DNA from: Corynebacterium auris
GTDB lineage: Bacteria; Actinomycetota; Actinomycetes; Mycobacteriales; Mycobacteriaceae
NCBI RefSeq assembly: GCF_030408575.1
Contig: NZ_CP047047.1
Span: 1,661,991 to 1,725,990, forward strand
DNA: 64,000 bases
Reading direction: 5' to 3'
The stretch's first letter is position 1. The number at the start of each line of letters is the position of its first letter. A model generated the notes under the pieces. The model was not told the origin of the DNA, made no database searches, and saw only the letters and a list, made by a program, of their open reading frames with translations. Positions 1 to 9,216 of the stretch are shown here, in pieces. Made by a program: the position numbers and the translations under genes.

Positions 1-2714
1 TTGTGCAGACCGGGAAGGGTGTGGGCGTGCATCATGGTGATGAGCTGGACGGTCCATTCGACGTCGGCAAGCGCACCGCGGCCCAGTTTGGTGTGGGTGT
101 GCTTGTCGGCTCCGCGCGGCAGGCGCTCGTCGTCCACGCGGGCCTTGATCCGGCGGACCTCCCGGATGTCCTTTTCGCTCGCCCCGTCCTTCGGGTAGCG
201 CAGGGGGTCGATCGCGTGGAGGAAGCTGGTTCCCACCTCTTCGTCGCCGGCGATGACGGTGGCGCGCTGCAGCGCCTGCTTCTCCCACACCTCGCCCCAC
301 TCGGTGTAATAGCGCTGGTAAGAGGCGACGGTGCGGGCCACCGCGCCGGATCTGCCCTCCGGGCGCAGGCCCAAGTCGACCTCGAGCGGCGGGTCGCCGG
401 AGGGTTTGGACAGGCGCGAGCGCATGGAATCGACGATCTTGCCGGCCCAGGCGACCGCGTCGGATTCCCCGACGCCGGCGACGGGCTCCGCGACGATCAT
501 GACATCCGCGTCCGAGCCGTAGCCCAGCTCCGCCCCGCCGAGCCGGCCCATGCCGATGACGCTGATGCGCGCCTGCGGCTCCTCCTGCCCGCTCGCGGCC
601 AGGTCCGCGCGCACCTCGGCGCGCAGCGCCGCCTCGAGAACGCCCTTCCACACCCAGGTCAGCTCGTCGCACACTTCGCGCACGCCCATGAGCCCGAGCA
701 GATCGGCGGCGGCGATGCGGGCGAGGTCCGCCCGACGCAGGCTGCGTGCCGCGGCCACGGCCCGGTCCGGGTCTTTGTAGCGGCGGGTCGCGGCGATGAT
801 GGCGTTGTAGGCCTGGTCGGGGGCGGCGTCGAGCAGCTTCGGCCCCGTCGCCCCGTCGCCGAGCAGCTGGACTACCTCGGGGGCGGAAATGATGAGGTCG
901 GAAGCGTAGGGGGAGTTGCCCAGGATGTGCATGAGGCGCTGCCCCACGACGCCTTCGTCGCGCAGCATGCGCAGGAACCAGCTCTTTTCCTCCGCGGCTT
1001 CGGATAGCTTGCGGTAGTTGAGCAGGCCCGCGCCCGGGTCCGCGGTGTCCCCGAGCCAGTGCATCAGGCCGGGCAGCAAGATAGCCTGCAGCTTCGCCCG
1101 GCGCGAGGAGCCCTTGACCAGGAAGGCGAGGTGCTCGTAGGCCCGCGCGGGGTGCCGGTAGCCCAGCGCCTTCAGCTGGTCCTTGACCGCGTCGGCGGAC
1201 AGGGCGACCTCGCCCACGCTCATGCTGACAACGGCGTTGAGCAGCGGCCGGTAGAAGAGCTTTTCGTGGAGCGTGGACACGCTGCGGCGATACTTGCGCA
1301 GCGTCGCGTCGAGCTGCTCGGCGGCGCTCGCCCGCGCGTTCGAAGTGAACCCGGAGGCGCGCGCCAGCCAGCGCCGCGCCTTCTTCTCCTCGCGCGGGGG
1401 CAAGGTGTGCGTGCGCTTGAAGCGCTGCAGCTGCAGGCGGTGTTCGAGCAGCCGCAGGAAACCGTAGGCGTCGATGAGCTGGCGGGCGTCCTCGCGTCCG
1501 ACGTAGCCGCCGTCCGAGAGCGCTTCGAGGGCCGCCACCGTGTTCCGGGCGCGCAGGTTCGTGTCGGCGCGCCCGTGGACGAGCTGGAGCAGCTGGACGG
1601 CGAACTCCACGTCGCGCAGGCCCCCGCGGCCCAGCTTCAGCTCCAGCTCCCGCATGTCCTCGGGCACGTTTTCCAGCACGCGCCGACGCATGGCCTGGAC
1701 ATCCTCCACGAAGGACTCGCGCTGCGAGGCCTCCCACACCAGCGGCTCGAGCGCGGCAACGTACTGCTCACCCAGCTCCATGTCGCCGGTCATGGGCCGG
1801 GCCTTGAGCAGCGCCTGGAACTCCCACGTCTGCGCCCACCGCTTGTAGTAGGCGACGTGGCTGTCCAGCGTGCGCACGAGCGCGCCGGACTTGCCCTCGG
1901 GGCGCAGGTTCGCGTCCACCTCGAAGAAGCACTCCGTGCCGATGCGCATGAGCTCGCTGGCCAGGCGGGTCGCCTTCGCGTCGGCCGGCTCGGCGACGAA
2001 GATGACATCGACGTCGGAGATGTAGTTGAGCTCCCGCGCCCCGCACTTGCCCAGCGCCAGCACCGCCAGGCGGGCGTCGGGCTGCTCCTCGCCGTAGACC
2101 CGGCGCACGGCCACGGCCAGGGCGGCGGACAGCGCCGCGTCCGCGCACGCCGTTAGCGCCGCCGTCACCCGGGCGTAGCCGAGCTGTTCCTCCGCGTCCG
2201 CGCCGGGAAATGTCCCGGCGAGGTCGGCGGCCGCGATGCGCATGATCAGACTGCGGTAGGTATCGCGCAGGGCCGCGCGCGCCGTGCCCGGCGAGGAGTA
2301 CTCCTCCTGCGCGCGGCACAGCCCCGGCGCGTCCGGGACCTCCTCCGCGCCCACCGCCGCGAGCATCGTCTCGCGCAGCTCCTTGTCCGTGGGCACCTCG
2401 CCCGCCAGGCTGCGCCACTGCTCGGGGTGGGCGACCAGGTGGTCCGACAGGGCGGTGGAGGCGCCGAGCAGGGCGATGAGCCGGGTGCGCAAGGTGGTAT
2501 CGCTCATGAGCTGCTCGCGCAGCTCCTCGTAGTCCTCGCCGAGCGCCTCGGCGAGGCGCACCGCGGTGTTTAAGGCGAGGTTCGGGTCCGCGGCGTCGCC
2601 GAGGACGTCGACAAGTTCCGTGTCCTGCCAGTCGAGGGCGGTGATGTCCTCGGCCGCTCGCGGGCCCGTCAGCCCCAGGGCCGCGAGCGAACGGGTGTTT
2701 CTGCGCGCGCTCAT
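1..2714 (-). CDS. glnE: Glutamine synthetase adenylyltransferase/deadenylase, C-terminus beyond window
   Basis: GlnE attaches and removes AMP on glutamine synthetase according to nitrogen status. About 904 residues are visible; the family is usually about 1000, so roughly the last hundred lie outside the window. Two nucleotidyltransferase modules can be read: an ISDVDV acidic motif near residue 233 (deadenylylation half) and GSDADV near residue 734, preceded by GMGRLGGAELGY (adenylylation half). The ATG lies two bases after the glnA2 stop codon, so the genes are probably co-transcribed and translationally coupled. The frame is open to the window edge. Long open frames on the opposite strand are codon-bias shadows. 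Confidence 0.95.
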   Translation of the reverse strand, partial: MSARRNTRSLAALGLTGPRAAEDITALDWQDTELVDVLGDAADPNLALNTAVRLAEALGEDYEELREQLMSDTTLRTRLIALLGASTALSDHLVAHPEQWRSLAGEVPTDKELRETMLAAVGAEEVPDAPGLCRAQEEYSSPGTARAALRDTYRSLIMRIAAADLAGTFPGADAEEQLGYARVTAALTACADAALSAALAVAVRRVYGEEQPDARLAVLALGKCGARELNYISDVDVIFVAEPADAKATRLASELMRIGTECFFEVDANLRPEGKSGALVRTLDSHVAYYKRWAQTWEFQALLKARPMTGDMELGEQYVAALEPLVWEASQRESFVEDVQAMRRRVLENVPEDMRELELKLGRGGLRDVEFAVQLLQLVHGRADTNLRARNTVAALEALSDGGYVGREDARQLIDAYGFLRLLEHRLQLQRFKRTHTLPPREEKKARRWLARASGFTSNARASAAEQLDATLRKYRRSVSTLHEKLFYRPLLNAVVSMSVGEVALSADAVKDQLKALGYRHPARAYEHLAFLVKGSSRRAKLQAILLPGLMHWLGDTADPGAGLLNYRKLSEAAEEKSWFLRMLRDEGVVGQRLMHILGNSPYASDLIISAPEVVQLLGDGATGPKLLDAAPDQAYNAIIAATRRYKDPDRAVAAARSLRRADLARIAAADLLGLMGVREVCDELTWVWKGVLEAALRAEVRADLAASGQEEPQARISVIGMGRLGGAELGYGSDADVMIVAEPVAGVGESDAVAWAGKIVDSMRSRLSKPSGDPPLEVDLGLRPEGRSGAVARTVASYQRYYTEWGEVWEKQALQRATVIAGDEEVGTSFLHAIDPLRYPKDGASEKDIREVRRIKARVDDERLPRGADKHTHTKLGRGALADVEWTVQLITMMHAHTLPGLH

Positions 2715-2716
2715 CT

Positions 2717-4051
2717 TTACAGGTCCAATCCGTTCTCGACCTCCCAGGAGGTGACCTGGGAGGTGTAGCTGTGCCACTCGTCCCACTTCGAGCGCAGGTA
2801 GAAGTCGAAGACCTGCTCGCCCAGGACGTCGGCCATGAACTCGGAGCGTTCGAGGTGGCGCAGCGCCTGATCCAGCGAGGTGGGCAGGTCGCGGTACCCC
2901 ATCGCGCGGCGTTCGCGGCGGGTCAGCGACCAGACGTCGTCGCGCGCCGGCTCGTCGAGGTCGTAGCCCTCCTCGATGCCCTTCAGCCCCGCGGCGAGGA
3001 CCGCGGCGAAAGCGAGGTAGGGGTTGCAGGCGGAATCCGGCGAACGCACCTCGATGCGGCGCGAATCCGCCTTATGCAGGCGGTAGGTGGGCACCCGCAC
3101 CATGGCGGAGCGGTTCGAAATGCCCCAGGTCGCGGCGGTGGGGGCCTCGGAACCGAACTGGAGGCGCTTGTAGGAGTTGACCCACTGGTTCGTCACCGCG
3201 GAGATCTCGTTCGCGTGTTCGATGATGCCCGCGATGAACTGGCGCCCCGTCGCGGACAGCGAGATCTCGTCGTCCGGGTCGTGGAAGGCGTTGGTCTCCC
3301 CCTCGAACAGGGAAAAGTGCGTGTGCATCGCGGAGCCGTCCATATCCTTAAACGGCTTAGGCATGAACGTCGCGTGCACCCCGGAGGCCTCCGCGATCGT
3401 CTTCACGATGTACTTGAAGGTGACCACGTTGTCCGCCATGGTCAGCGCGTTCGTGTGCCGCAGGTCGATCTCCTGCTGGCCAGGGCTGGCTTCGTGGTGG
3501 GAGAACTCGGTGACGATACCCATGTACTCCAGCGCCGAGATGGTCTGGCGGCGAAACTTCGGCGCCTCGTTGCGCTTGGCCTGGTCGAAGTAGCCGCCCT
3601 TGTCCGCCGGGCGCGGCTCCTGCATCCCGTCACCGGTTTTGACCAGGTAAAACTCGATCTCCGGGCTGGCCACGAAGTCGAAGCCGAGGTTTTTCGCCTT
3701 CTCCACCTGGCGGCGCAGGATCTGCCGGGGGTCCGCGTAGAGCGGGTCGCCGTCAGGCATGGTGATGTCGCAGAACATCCGCGCGGTCTGCAGCCCCTCC
3801 TCCTCGTCGAAGGGCAGGGCCTGGTAGGTCGAGGGGTCGGGGCGCAGCAGCGTATCCGACTCGGAGACGCGGGAAAACCCCTCGATGGAGGAGCCGTCAA
3901 AGCCGACGCCCTCCGCGAAAGCCGCCTCCAGCTCGGCGGGCGACATCATCACCGTCTTCAACGAGCCGAACAGGTCGGTAAACCACAGCCGGATAAACCC
4001 GATATCCTGCTCGCTGACCTTGCGCAGAACGTTTTCCTGTTGGCTACTCAT
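2717..4051 (-). CDS. glnA2: Type I glutamine synthetase, GlnA2-like
   Basis: This cytoplasmic enzyme makes glutamine from glutamate, ammonia and ATP. At 444 residues it has the usual length for the short type I form. Recognisable elements are the N-terminal beta-grasp domain (FTDLFGSLK, GVGFDGSSIEGF), the glutamate/ammonia-site block MPKPFKDMDGSAMHTH, the NRSAMVRVP loop and RIEVRSPDSACNPYLA. Where the adenylylated family has a Tyr in an NLYDLP-type loop, this protein has DDVWSLTRRE and no tyrosine, as in corynebacterial GlnA2, so it is probably not a GlnE target despite adjacency. AAGGTGAAAG precedes the ATG. It is divergent from the CYTH/CHAD gene. Confidence 0.93.
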   Translation of the reverse strand: MSSQQENVLRKVSEQDIGFIRLWFTDLFGSLKTVMMSPAELEAAFAEGVGFDGSSIEGFSRVSESDTLLRPDPSTYQALPFDEEEGLQTARMFCDITMPDGDPLYADPRQILRRQVEKAKNLGFDFVASPEIEFYLVKTGDGMQEPRPADKGGYFDQAKRNEAPKFRRQTISALEYMGIVTEFSHHEASPGQQEIDLRHTNALTMADNVVTFKYIVKTIAEASGVHATFMPKPFKDMDGSAMHTHFSLFEGETNAFHDPDDEISLSATGRQFIAGIIEHANEISAVTNQWVNSYKRLQFGSEAPTAATWGISNRSAMVRVPTYRLHKADSRRIEVRSPDSACNPYLAFAAVLAAGLKGIEEGYDLDEPARDDVWSLTRRERRAMGYRDLPTSLDQALRHLERSEFMADVLGEQVFDFYLRSKWDEWHSYTSQVTSWEVENGLDL

Positions 4052-4176
4052 AGGCTTTCACCTTACCGGCTCCAACGCTTACGCCGGCTTGCTTAACGAC
4101 GGGTAGAATGGCGCGCATCTAGGCCAAAACGGCGCACCCCACGCGCGATGCTGGAACGAGAAAGGGCGAGCACCAC

Positions 4177-5769
4177 GTGTCCGAGAACAATCACGACACC
4201 CCCCGCGACGTACTCGAGGTGGAGGCCAAGCTGGCCGTCGACGAGGCAACCGCTGTCCCCGACCTCACGGAGCTGCCGGGAGTAGAAAGCGTCCTCGACA
4301 GCGTGGAGCACCACCTGTCCGCCATCTACTTCGACACCCCCGACCTGCGCCTCACGAGGGCAAAGATCACGCTGCGCCGCCGCACCGGGGGCGCGGACGA
4401 CGGCTGGCACCTCAAGCTGCCCGCCGGTTCGGCCCGCCGCGAGCTGCGCGCCCCGCTGCAGGAGCCGACCCAGATCCCCGAGGAGCTGCTGGCCAACGTG
4501 CGCGCCATCGTGCGCACCGCAGAGCTTTCCCCGATTGCCCAGGTGGATAACTACCGCGTCGAATCCGCCCTTGGTTCGCCGACCGGCGAGAAGGTCGCCG
4601 AGTTCTGCGACGACCACGTCACGGCGTGGTCTCTGCTGCCCGGCGGCGAGCGGACCTCCTGGCGCGAGTGGGAACTCGAGCTGTCCGAGTTCACCGCCGG
4701 CACAGAGGAGGGCGAGGCGCTGCTGTCGCGGGCAACCTCCTTCCTCATCGCCGCGGGGGCGCGCAAGTCCGATTCACCCTCCAAGCTGGCCACGGCCCTC
4801 GGCTCCTCCGCCGAGTCCGCCCCCCTGCCGCCGCACCTTCGCGCGCCCGAGCTCGACCCCGACTCGCCGGCAGCTGCGGTGGTGAGCGCACTGCGCACCC
4901 AGCGCGACTCCATCGTGAGCTGGGAGCCGCGCGTCCGCGCCGACGAATGGGATTCCGTCCATCAGCTGCGCGTATCCACTCGCGAGATGCGCTCCCTGCT
5001 CGAAACCTTCGAGGGAATCCTCGAGGGCGAGCAACTTTCTCACCTCGAGGACGAACTGAAGGAGACCGCCGCGGTCTTGGGCGTCGCGCGAGACGCCGAG
5101 GTTGTCGAGGAACGCCTCCTCGCCCTCGTCGACAGCGACGAGAGCGGGCTTGTCGACGCCACCGCGGCCGCCCACATCGCCGAGGACATGCGGGCCGAGT
5201 ACCGCCGGGCCCACGAGGACATCGTGGAAATGCTCGACTCCCCGCGCTTTTTGCGCCTGCTCGACGAGATCGATGCCCTGCTCGCGCACCCGCCCGTCGC
5301 CACGCATGCGGCCGAGGACGCGCCCGAGGGCGGCGAGTCCCGCGAGATCCTCTACGAGCACCTCGAGCGGGGCTTCAAAAAGGTGAAGAAGCGCCACAAG
5401 AAGGTCCTCGAGCACTACAACGACACGAGCCTGGACCTGCACGAGCGCGAGGACTACGTCCACGACGTGCGCAAGGCCGCGAAGAAGCTGCGCTACGCCT
5501 CGGTTGCGGCGGAGGGCGCTGGGCTCAAGGCCCGCCGCCTGACCAAGGCATGCAAGGCGCTGCAGTCGCAGCTCGGGGACTTCCAGGACGCGGTGACCTC
5601 CCGCGACCGTATCGAGCGCCTCGCCGCCGCGGCCCGCGAGCGCGGTGAGGACACCTTCGCCTACGGGCTGCTCTACCAGCGGGAAATGGACCGCGGCGCG
5701 CGGGCGCTCGAGGGCTACGAGAAGACGGTCTCGGAGGTGGCCAAGGCCTTCTCCAAGATCAAGCCTTAG
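4177..5769 (+). CDS. CYTH and CHAD domain protein
   Basis: The N-terminal half is a CYTH (triphosphate tunnel) domain: the EVEAK signature at residues 14-18, the YFDTPDLRLTRAKITLRRR strand pair and WHLKLP follow in order. From about residue 225 a CHAD domain begins, with the hallmark VHQLRVSTREMRS and, near the end, VHDVRKAAKKLRYA; these His/Lys/Arg-rich helices bind polyphosphate. Such fusions are associated with triphosphatase activity and polyphosphate granules. The GTG start follows GAAAGGGCGAG. The substrate of this protein is not known; hydrolysis of inorganic triphosphate is the family-based guess. Confidence 0.9.
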   Translation: MSENNHDTPRDVLEVEAKLAVDEATAVPDLTELPGVESVLDSVEHHLSAIYFDTPDLRLTRAKITLRRRTGGADDGWHLKLPAGSARRELRAPLQEPTQIPEELLANVRAIVRTAELSPIAQVDNYRVESALGSPTGEKVAEFCDDHVTAWSLLPGGERTSWREWELELSEFTAGTEEGEALLSRATSFLIAAGARKSDSPSKLATALGSSAESAPLPPHLRAPELDPDSPAAAVVSALRTQRDSIVSWEPRVRADEWDSVHQLRVSTREMRSLLETFEGILEGEQLSHLEDELKETAAVLGVARDAEVVEERLLALVDSDESGLVDATAAAHIAEDMRAEYRRAHEDIVEMLDSPRFLRLLDEIDALLAHPPVATHAAEDAPEGGESREILYEHLERGFKKVKKRHKKVLEHYNDTSLDLHEREDYVHDVRKAAKKLRYASVAAEGAGLKARRLTKACKALQSQLGDFQDAVTSRDRIERLAAAARERGEDTFAYGLLYQREMDRGARALEGYEKTVSEVAKAFSKIKP

Positions 5770-5772
5770 CGG

Positions 5773-5979
5773 CTACTTCTCCCACGAGGCGGGCTTGCCC
5801 CAGTTCTCGTCGGCCTCCTCGCGCGCGTCAGCATCCTTGTTGCGCTGCGCCGCGATCTTGAGCGCCGCAGCCGCCTCCTCGCGCGTGGCGTAGGGCCCCA
5901 TGCGGTCGCCCCATCCATCAACCTTGCCCTCGGTGATCTCCCCGGTGGCGGGGTTGTAGTAAAACTGCTCGTCGGACAT
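5773..5979 (-). CDS. Small SPOR-like conserved protein
   Basis: A 68-residue acidic/amphipathic protein with no signal peptide. FYYNPATGEITEGKVDGW followed by RMGPYATREEAAAAL resembles the short SPOR-like proteins common in Corynebacterium, where 'GPYxTRxEA' is the recurring core. The ATG has a strong GGAAAGGAG at a good distance. It converges on the CYTH/CHAD gene with only three bases between the stops, so the two transcripts must overlap or share a terminator. The cellular role is unknown. Confidence 0.8.
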   Translation of the reverse strand: MSDEQFYYNPATGEITEGKVDGWGDRMGPYATREEAAAALKIAAQRNKDADAREEADENWGKPASWEK

Positions 5980-6102
5980 GGCGCCTCTCCTTTCCTCGGC
6001 CTGCTTTCAGGTGCCGCCCACCCTACCCTCGGCGTTGGTAGTCTGGAGGGCTATGGCGCATCCGCGCCGCGCAGCACCCCACCCCGAAAGGACGTGTTCA
6101 TC

Positions 6103-7314
6103 ATGGCCGTGTGGGCCGCCGACGAGACCTCCCCCGCCAAACGCGCCTGCGACCTGCACCGCGAGGTCACCGGCCGCAGCCCATCGCGGTGCGCCTCCGC
6201 GCCCGGGACGTGGGTGCTCATCGGCGAAAACGTGGACCACTTCGGCGGGGTGACGCTGCTGGGGCTGACGTCCCTGCGCGCCGCCGCCGCCGTTTCGCCC
6301 CGCACCGACGAGACGATCCGCATCGAGCTGCGCGGCCCGGACGGCTACAGCATCTCCTCCACCGGCTCGCTAGACGCCCTGCAGGAGGAAGGCTCCCTGG
6401 ACAGGCTGACCCGGCGCGTCATCGGCCTGGTTTCTCTGCTCATTTCCCGCCAGGTGATCTCCCGCGACACTCGCGGCCTGGATATTTCCCTGGTCACCGA
6501 CATCCTCCCCGGTGCCGGCCTGGGTTCGCTCTACGCGGGCGACGCCGCCCTGGCGCTCGCCCTCGCGGGCGATGACCCGGAGATCGACGAAGCCCCCCTG
6601 CGCGCCCGCCTCGCCGAAATCTGCTCCCACAACGTCACGCTCAACTCCCCGCTCGCCGTGCTGCGCGCCCGCCACACCGCGGCGCTGCGCGGCAAGAGCG
6701 GGACGATCTCCGTGGTCGACTACGCCGACGGCTCCGTCACCCAGGCCCCCCACCCCGCGCGTTTGGGGGTGCGGATCTTCGCCGTGACGGAATCCTGGGG
6801 CGAGCCCTACGACAGGCAGACGCAGCGCATCGCCGAGCGGCGCGCCTTCATCGACGCCGCCTGCGCGAACTTCGGTGTCGATTCCCTGCGCCAGCTGCCC
6901 AACGCCGCCGAGCGCGTCGTCGAGTGGGTGGAGGCCCGCCGCCAGGTCACCGGCCCTGATTCCGCCCCCGCCCCGGAGGTCGCACGCTCCTGGGTGCGCT
7001 TCTGCGAAACGGAGACGCTGCGCTCCCTCGCCACCGCCAAGGCGCTGCGCTCGCGCCGCGACAACGAACTGTTCACCCTGCTCAACTCGGCCTCCGAGCA
7101 ACACGACCTGGACACCCCCGACGCCCTGGTCAGTGACCTGCTCAGCCGCGGCGCCCGCTCGGCCCGCCCCGCCGCCGCGGGCAACTCCCCCGCCGCGCTC
7201 GCCTTCGTGCCGCTGCGCGCAGCCGAGGCGTTCCTTGCCTCCACCGCGCGCGACTACGAGGTCGTTGAGGTACTGCCCGGCGAGGTCGCCCGCGTGGAGG
7301 ATATCTCCAGCTAG
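6103..7314 (+). CDS. Galactokinase-like GHMP kinase, divergent active site
   Basis: A 403-residue galactokinase relative. The signature PGRVNLIGEHTDY of true enzymes appears as PGTWVLIGENVDHFGG at residues 34-49. The ATP-binding GHMP loop, normally PxGxGLSSSA, is ILPGAGLGSLYAGDA near residues 134-148 and lacks the serine cluster. A GTG nine bases upstream is in frame, but GAAAGGA lies only one base before it and ten bases before this ATG, so the ATG is chosen. Whether it still phosphorylates galactose is doubtful; it could be a pseudo-kinase or act on another sugar. It converges on the RNB gene. Confidence 0.8.
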   Translation: MAVWAADETSPAKRACDLHREVTGRSPSRCASAPGTWVLIGENVDHFGGVTLLGLTSLRAAAAVSPRTDETIRIELRGPDGYSISSTGSLDALQEEGSLDRLTRRVIGLVSLLISRQVISRDTRGLDISLVTDILPGAGLGSLYAGDAALALALAGDDPEIDEAPLRARLAEICSHNVTLNSPLAVLRARHTAALRGKSGTISVVDYADGSVTQAPHPARLGVRIFAVTESWGEPYDRQTQRIAERRAFIDAACANFGVDSLRQLPNAAERVVEWVEARRQVTGPDSAPAPEVARSWVRFCETETLRSLATAKALRSRRDNELFTLLNSASEQHDLDTPDALVSDLLSRGARSARPAAAGNSPAALAFVPLRAAEAFLASTARDYEVVEVLPGEVARVEDISS

Positions 7315-7319
7315 CGCCG

Positions 7320-8711
7320 CTAATCAGCTGGCCAGGCGAAGGCAACCTCCCGGTTGTCGATGTCGGCGCGGATGAGCGAGACGGCAGTCTCCCTGCCCTC
7401 GTCGGGGTGGCCGAGGCACGGGGCCAGCACGGGCGGGTCCACCACGAAGATGCGCGCCTGATCCGCCTGCTGGTCCGAGTGGAGCACGACGGCATCGAAG
7501 TTGTGGCCCAACCACGGGCGCAGCACGGTGGCCTCCGTGAGGTTCAGGCAGGCCTTGTCCACTGTGTTGGCCAGCTGGGAGGTGCGCCCCATGGTCTTCA
7601 CCACGCGATTGCTTTCGGCTGTGACCCACTCCGGCACGTCCGTTCCAGCGCAGATGGACAAGCAGACCTCGGTGGCGTACCGGTCGATGAGCCGGCGCAG
7701 CGGCGCGGTGACGTGGCTGTAGTAACCGCCGATCCCGGCGTGTACCTCGGGCTCCTTTTCCTCCAGGTTGACGTAGCCCGAGCCACGCAACAATTTCTGT
7801 GCTTCCCGCATGACGGCCATCCCGCGCGGGGTGTCCGCGTCAACGGTGGCGAGGAACTGGCCGATATCGGGGCCCGGGGCGAACCCGAGGTTGCGGATCT
7901 CCTGCATGAAGTCGTCCTCGGCCCCGGTCGGGGCGGGCCCCAGGGTGCGCAGAAAACCCTTGCCGGCCTCGACCATCATCTGTCCCGCCACCATGCCGGT
8001 AAGCAGCGAAATCTCCGAGTTGTAGTCCATGACGGGGTGGCGCGGCTCGATGACGAGCTCGAAGTGGCCCTCCTCGTTTTCCACCACGCGCACCGAGGGC
8101 ACCCGCAGGTTGATCGCCTGCCGCCGCAGCGAGCTCGCCTGCCGCAGCTTGCCCACCTCGGGCAAAAGCTCGATGGAGGGGTGGGGGCGGCCAGCGTCGA
8201 AGTCCTCCTGCACGCTGTCGTAATCCAGGCGCGCGACGCTGTGCACCAGCGCGCGCTCGACGCGAGCGTCCGTCACCTCGGCCCGCTCGTCGAGGCGGAA
8301 GGTCCACAGGGCCGCGGGCCTATCGACGTCGGGAAGCAGCGAAGCGGCGTCCTCGCTGAGCTCCTCCGGGTGCAGGCGGGCTGGCTCATCGGGCAGGTAG
8401 ACCGTCTGGCCGCGCTCGAAGGACTCCTCCTTCGTCGCGCTGGCGGGCTCAACGAACGCCGCGACGTCCGCGATGGCGTAATAGACGGTGTAGCCGGACC
8501 CCGAGCGCTCGATGTATACCGCCTGGTCGAGGTCCTTCGACCCGGCCGGATCGATGGTGACGAAGGCGATATCACGGGCGTCGCGGCGCTGCCCCGCAAA
8601 GCGGTCGGTGAGCTGGGCCGCCTCGGCGTGGACTGCGGGGGAGAAATCCGTGGGAACGCCGAACTCACGGGCGATGGCGCGGAAATTCAGCGGGGCGGCA
8701 TACAGCTTCAT
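7320..8711 (-). CDS. RNase II/R-type (RNB domain) exoribonuclease
   Basis: A 463-residue protein dominated by an RNB catalytic domain, predicted to degrade RNA 3' to 5'. The metal-binding signature ARDIAFVTIDPAGSKDLDQAV is intact, followed by the downstream RNB blocks DVAAFV, TVYLPDEPARLHPEELSE and YSHVTAPLRRLIDRY. It is shorter than E. coli RNase II or R because N-terminal cold-shock domains are absent or reduced, as in other actinobacterial homologues. The frame continues upstream, but that extension would enter the RNase P RNA gene. The ATG at MKLYAAPLNF has no clear ribosome-binding site and may be leaderless. Confidence 0.88.
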   Translation of the reverse strand: MKLYAAPLNFRAIAREFGVPTDFSPAVHAEAAQLTDRFAGQRRDARDIAFVTIDPAGSKDLDQAVYIERSGSGYTVYYAIADVAAFVEPASATKEESFERGQTVYLPDEPARLHPEELSEDAASLLPDVDRPAALWTFRLDERAEVTDARVERALVHSVARLDYDSVQEDFDAGRPHPSIELLPEVGKLRQASSLRRQAINLRVPSVRVVENEEGHFELVIEPRHPVMDYNSEISLLTGMVAGQMMVEAGKGFLRTLGPAPTGAEDDFMQEIRNLGFAPGPDIGQFLATVDADTPRGMAVMREAQKLLRGSGYVNLEEKEPEVHAGIGGYYSHVTAPLRRLIDRYATEVCLSICAGTDVPEWVTAESNRVVKTMGRTSQLANTVDKACLNLTEATVLRPWLGHNFDAVVLHSDQQADQARIFVVDPPVLAPCLGHPDEGRETAVSLIRADIDNREVAFAWPAD

Positions 8712-8751
8712 AACCAGCCATTGTGACAGAATCGCCCGCCCCGCGCCGCGC

Positions 8752-8760
8752 AAAAAAGGG

Positions 8761-8761
<1 letters not shown>
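8752..8761 (-). terminator. Probable terminator T-run of RNase P RNA
   Basis: On the minus strand the 3' strand of the RNase P RNA terminal helix runs directly into CCCC followed by six T residues, which would end transcription just after the mature 3' end. The call rests on position and the T-run; a separate stem is not obvious. Confidence 0.5.
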
Positions 8762-9176
<415 letters not shown>

Positions 9177-9216
9177 CTGGGACCTAAGCTTACGCCCGCC
9201 CCGCCGGAGAAGGGAA

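Noticed and set aside
1-2156. Long plus-strand open frames opposite glnE
   Set aside because: Antisense shadows of glnE; glnE's own nucleotidyltransferase motifs are clear.
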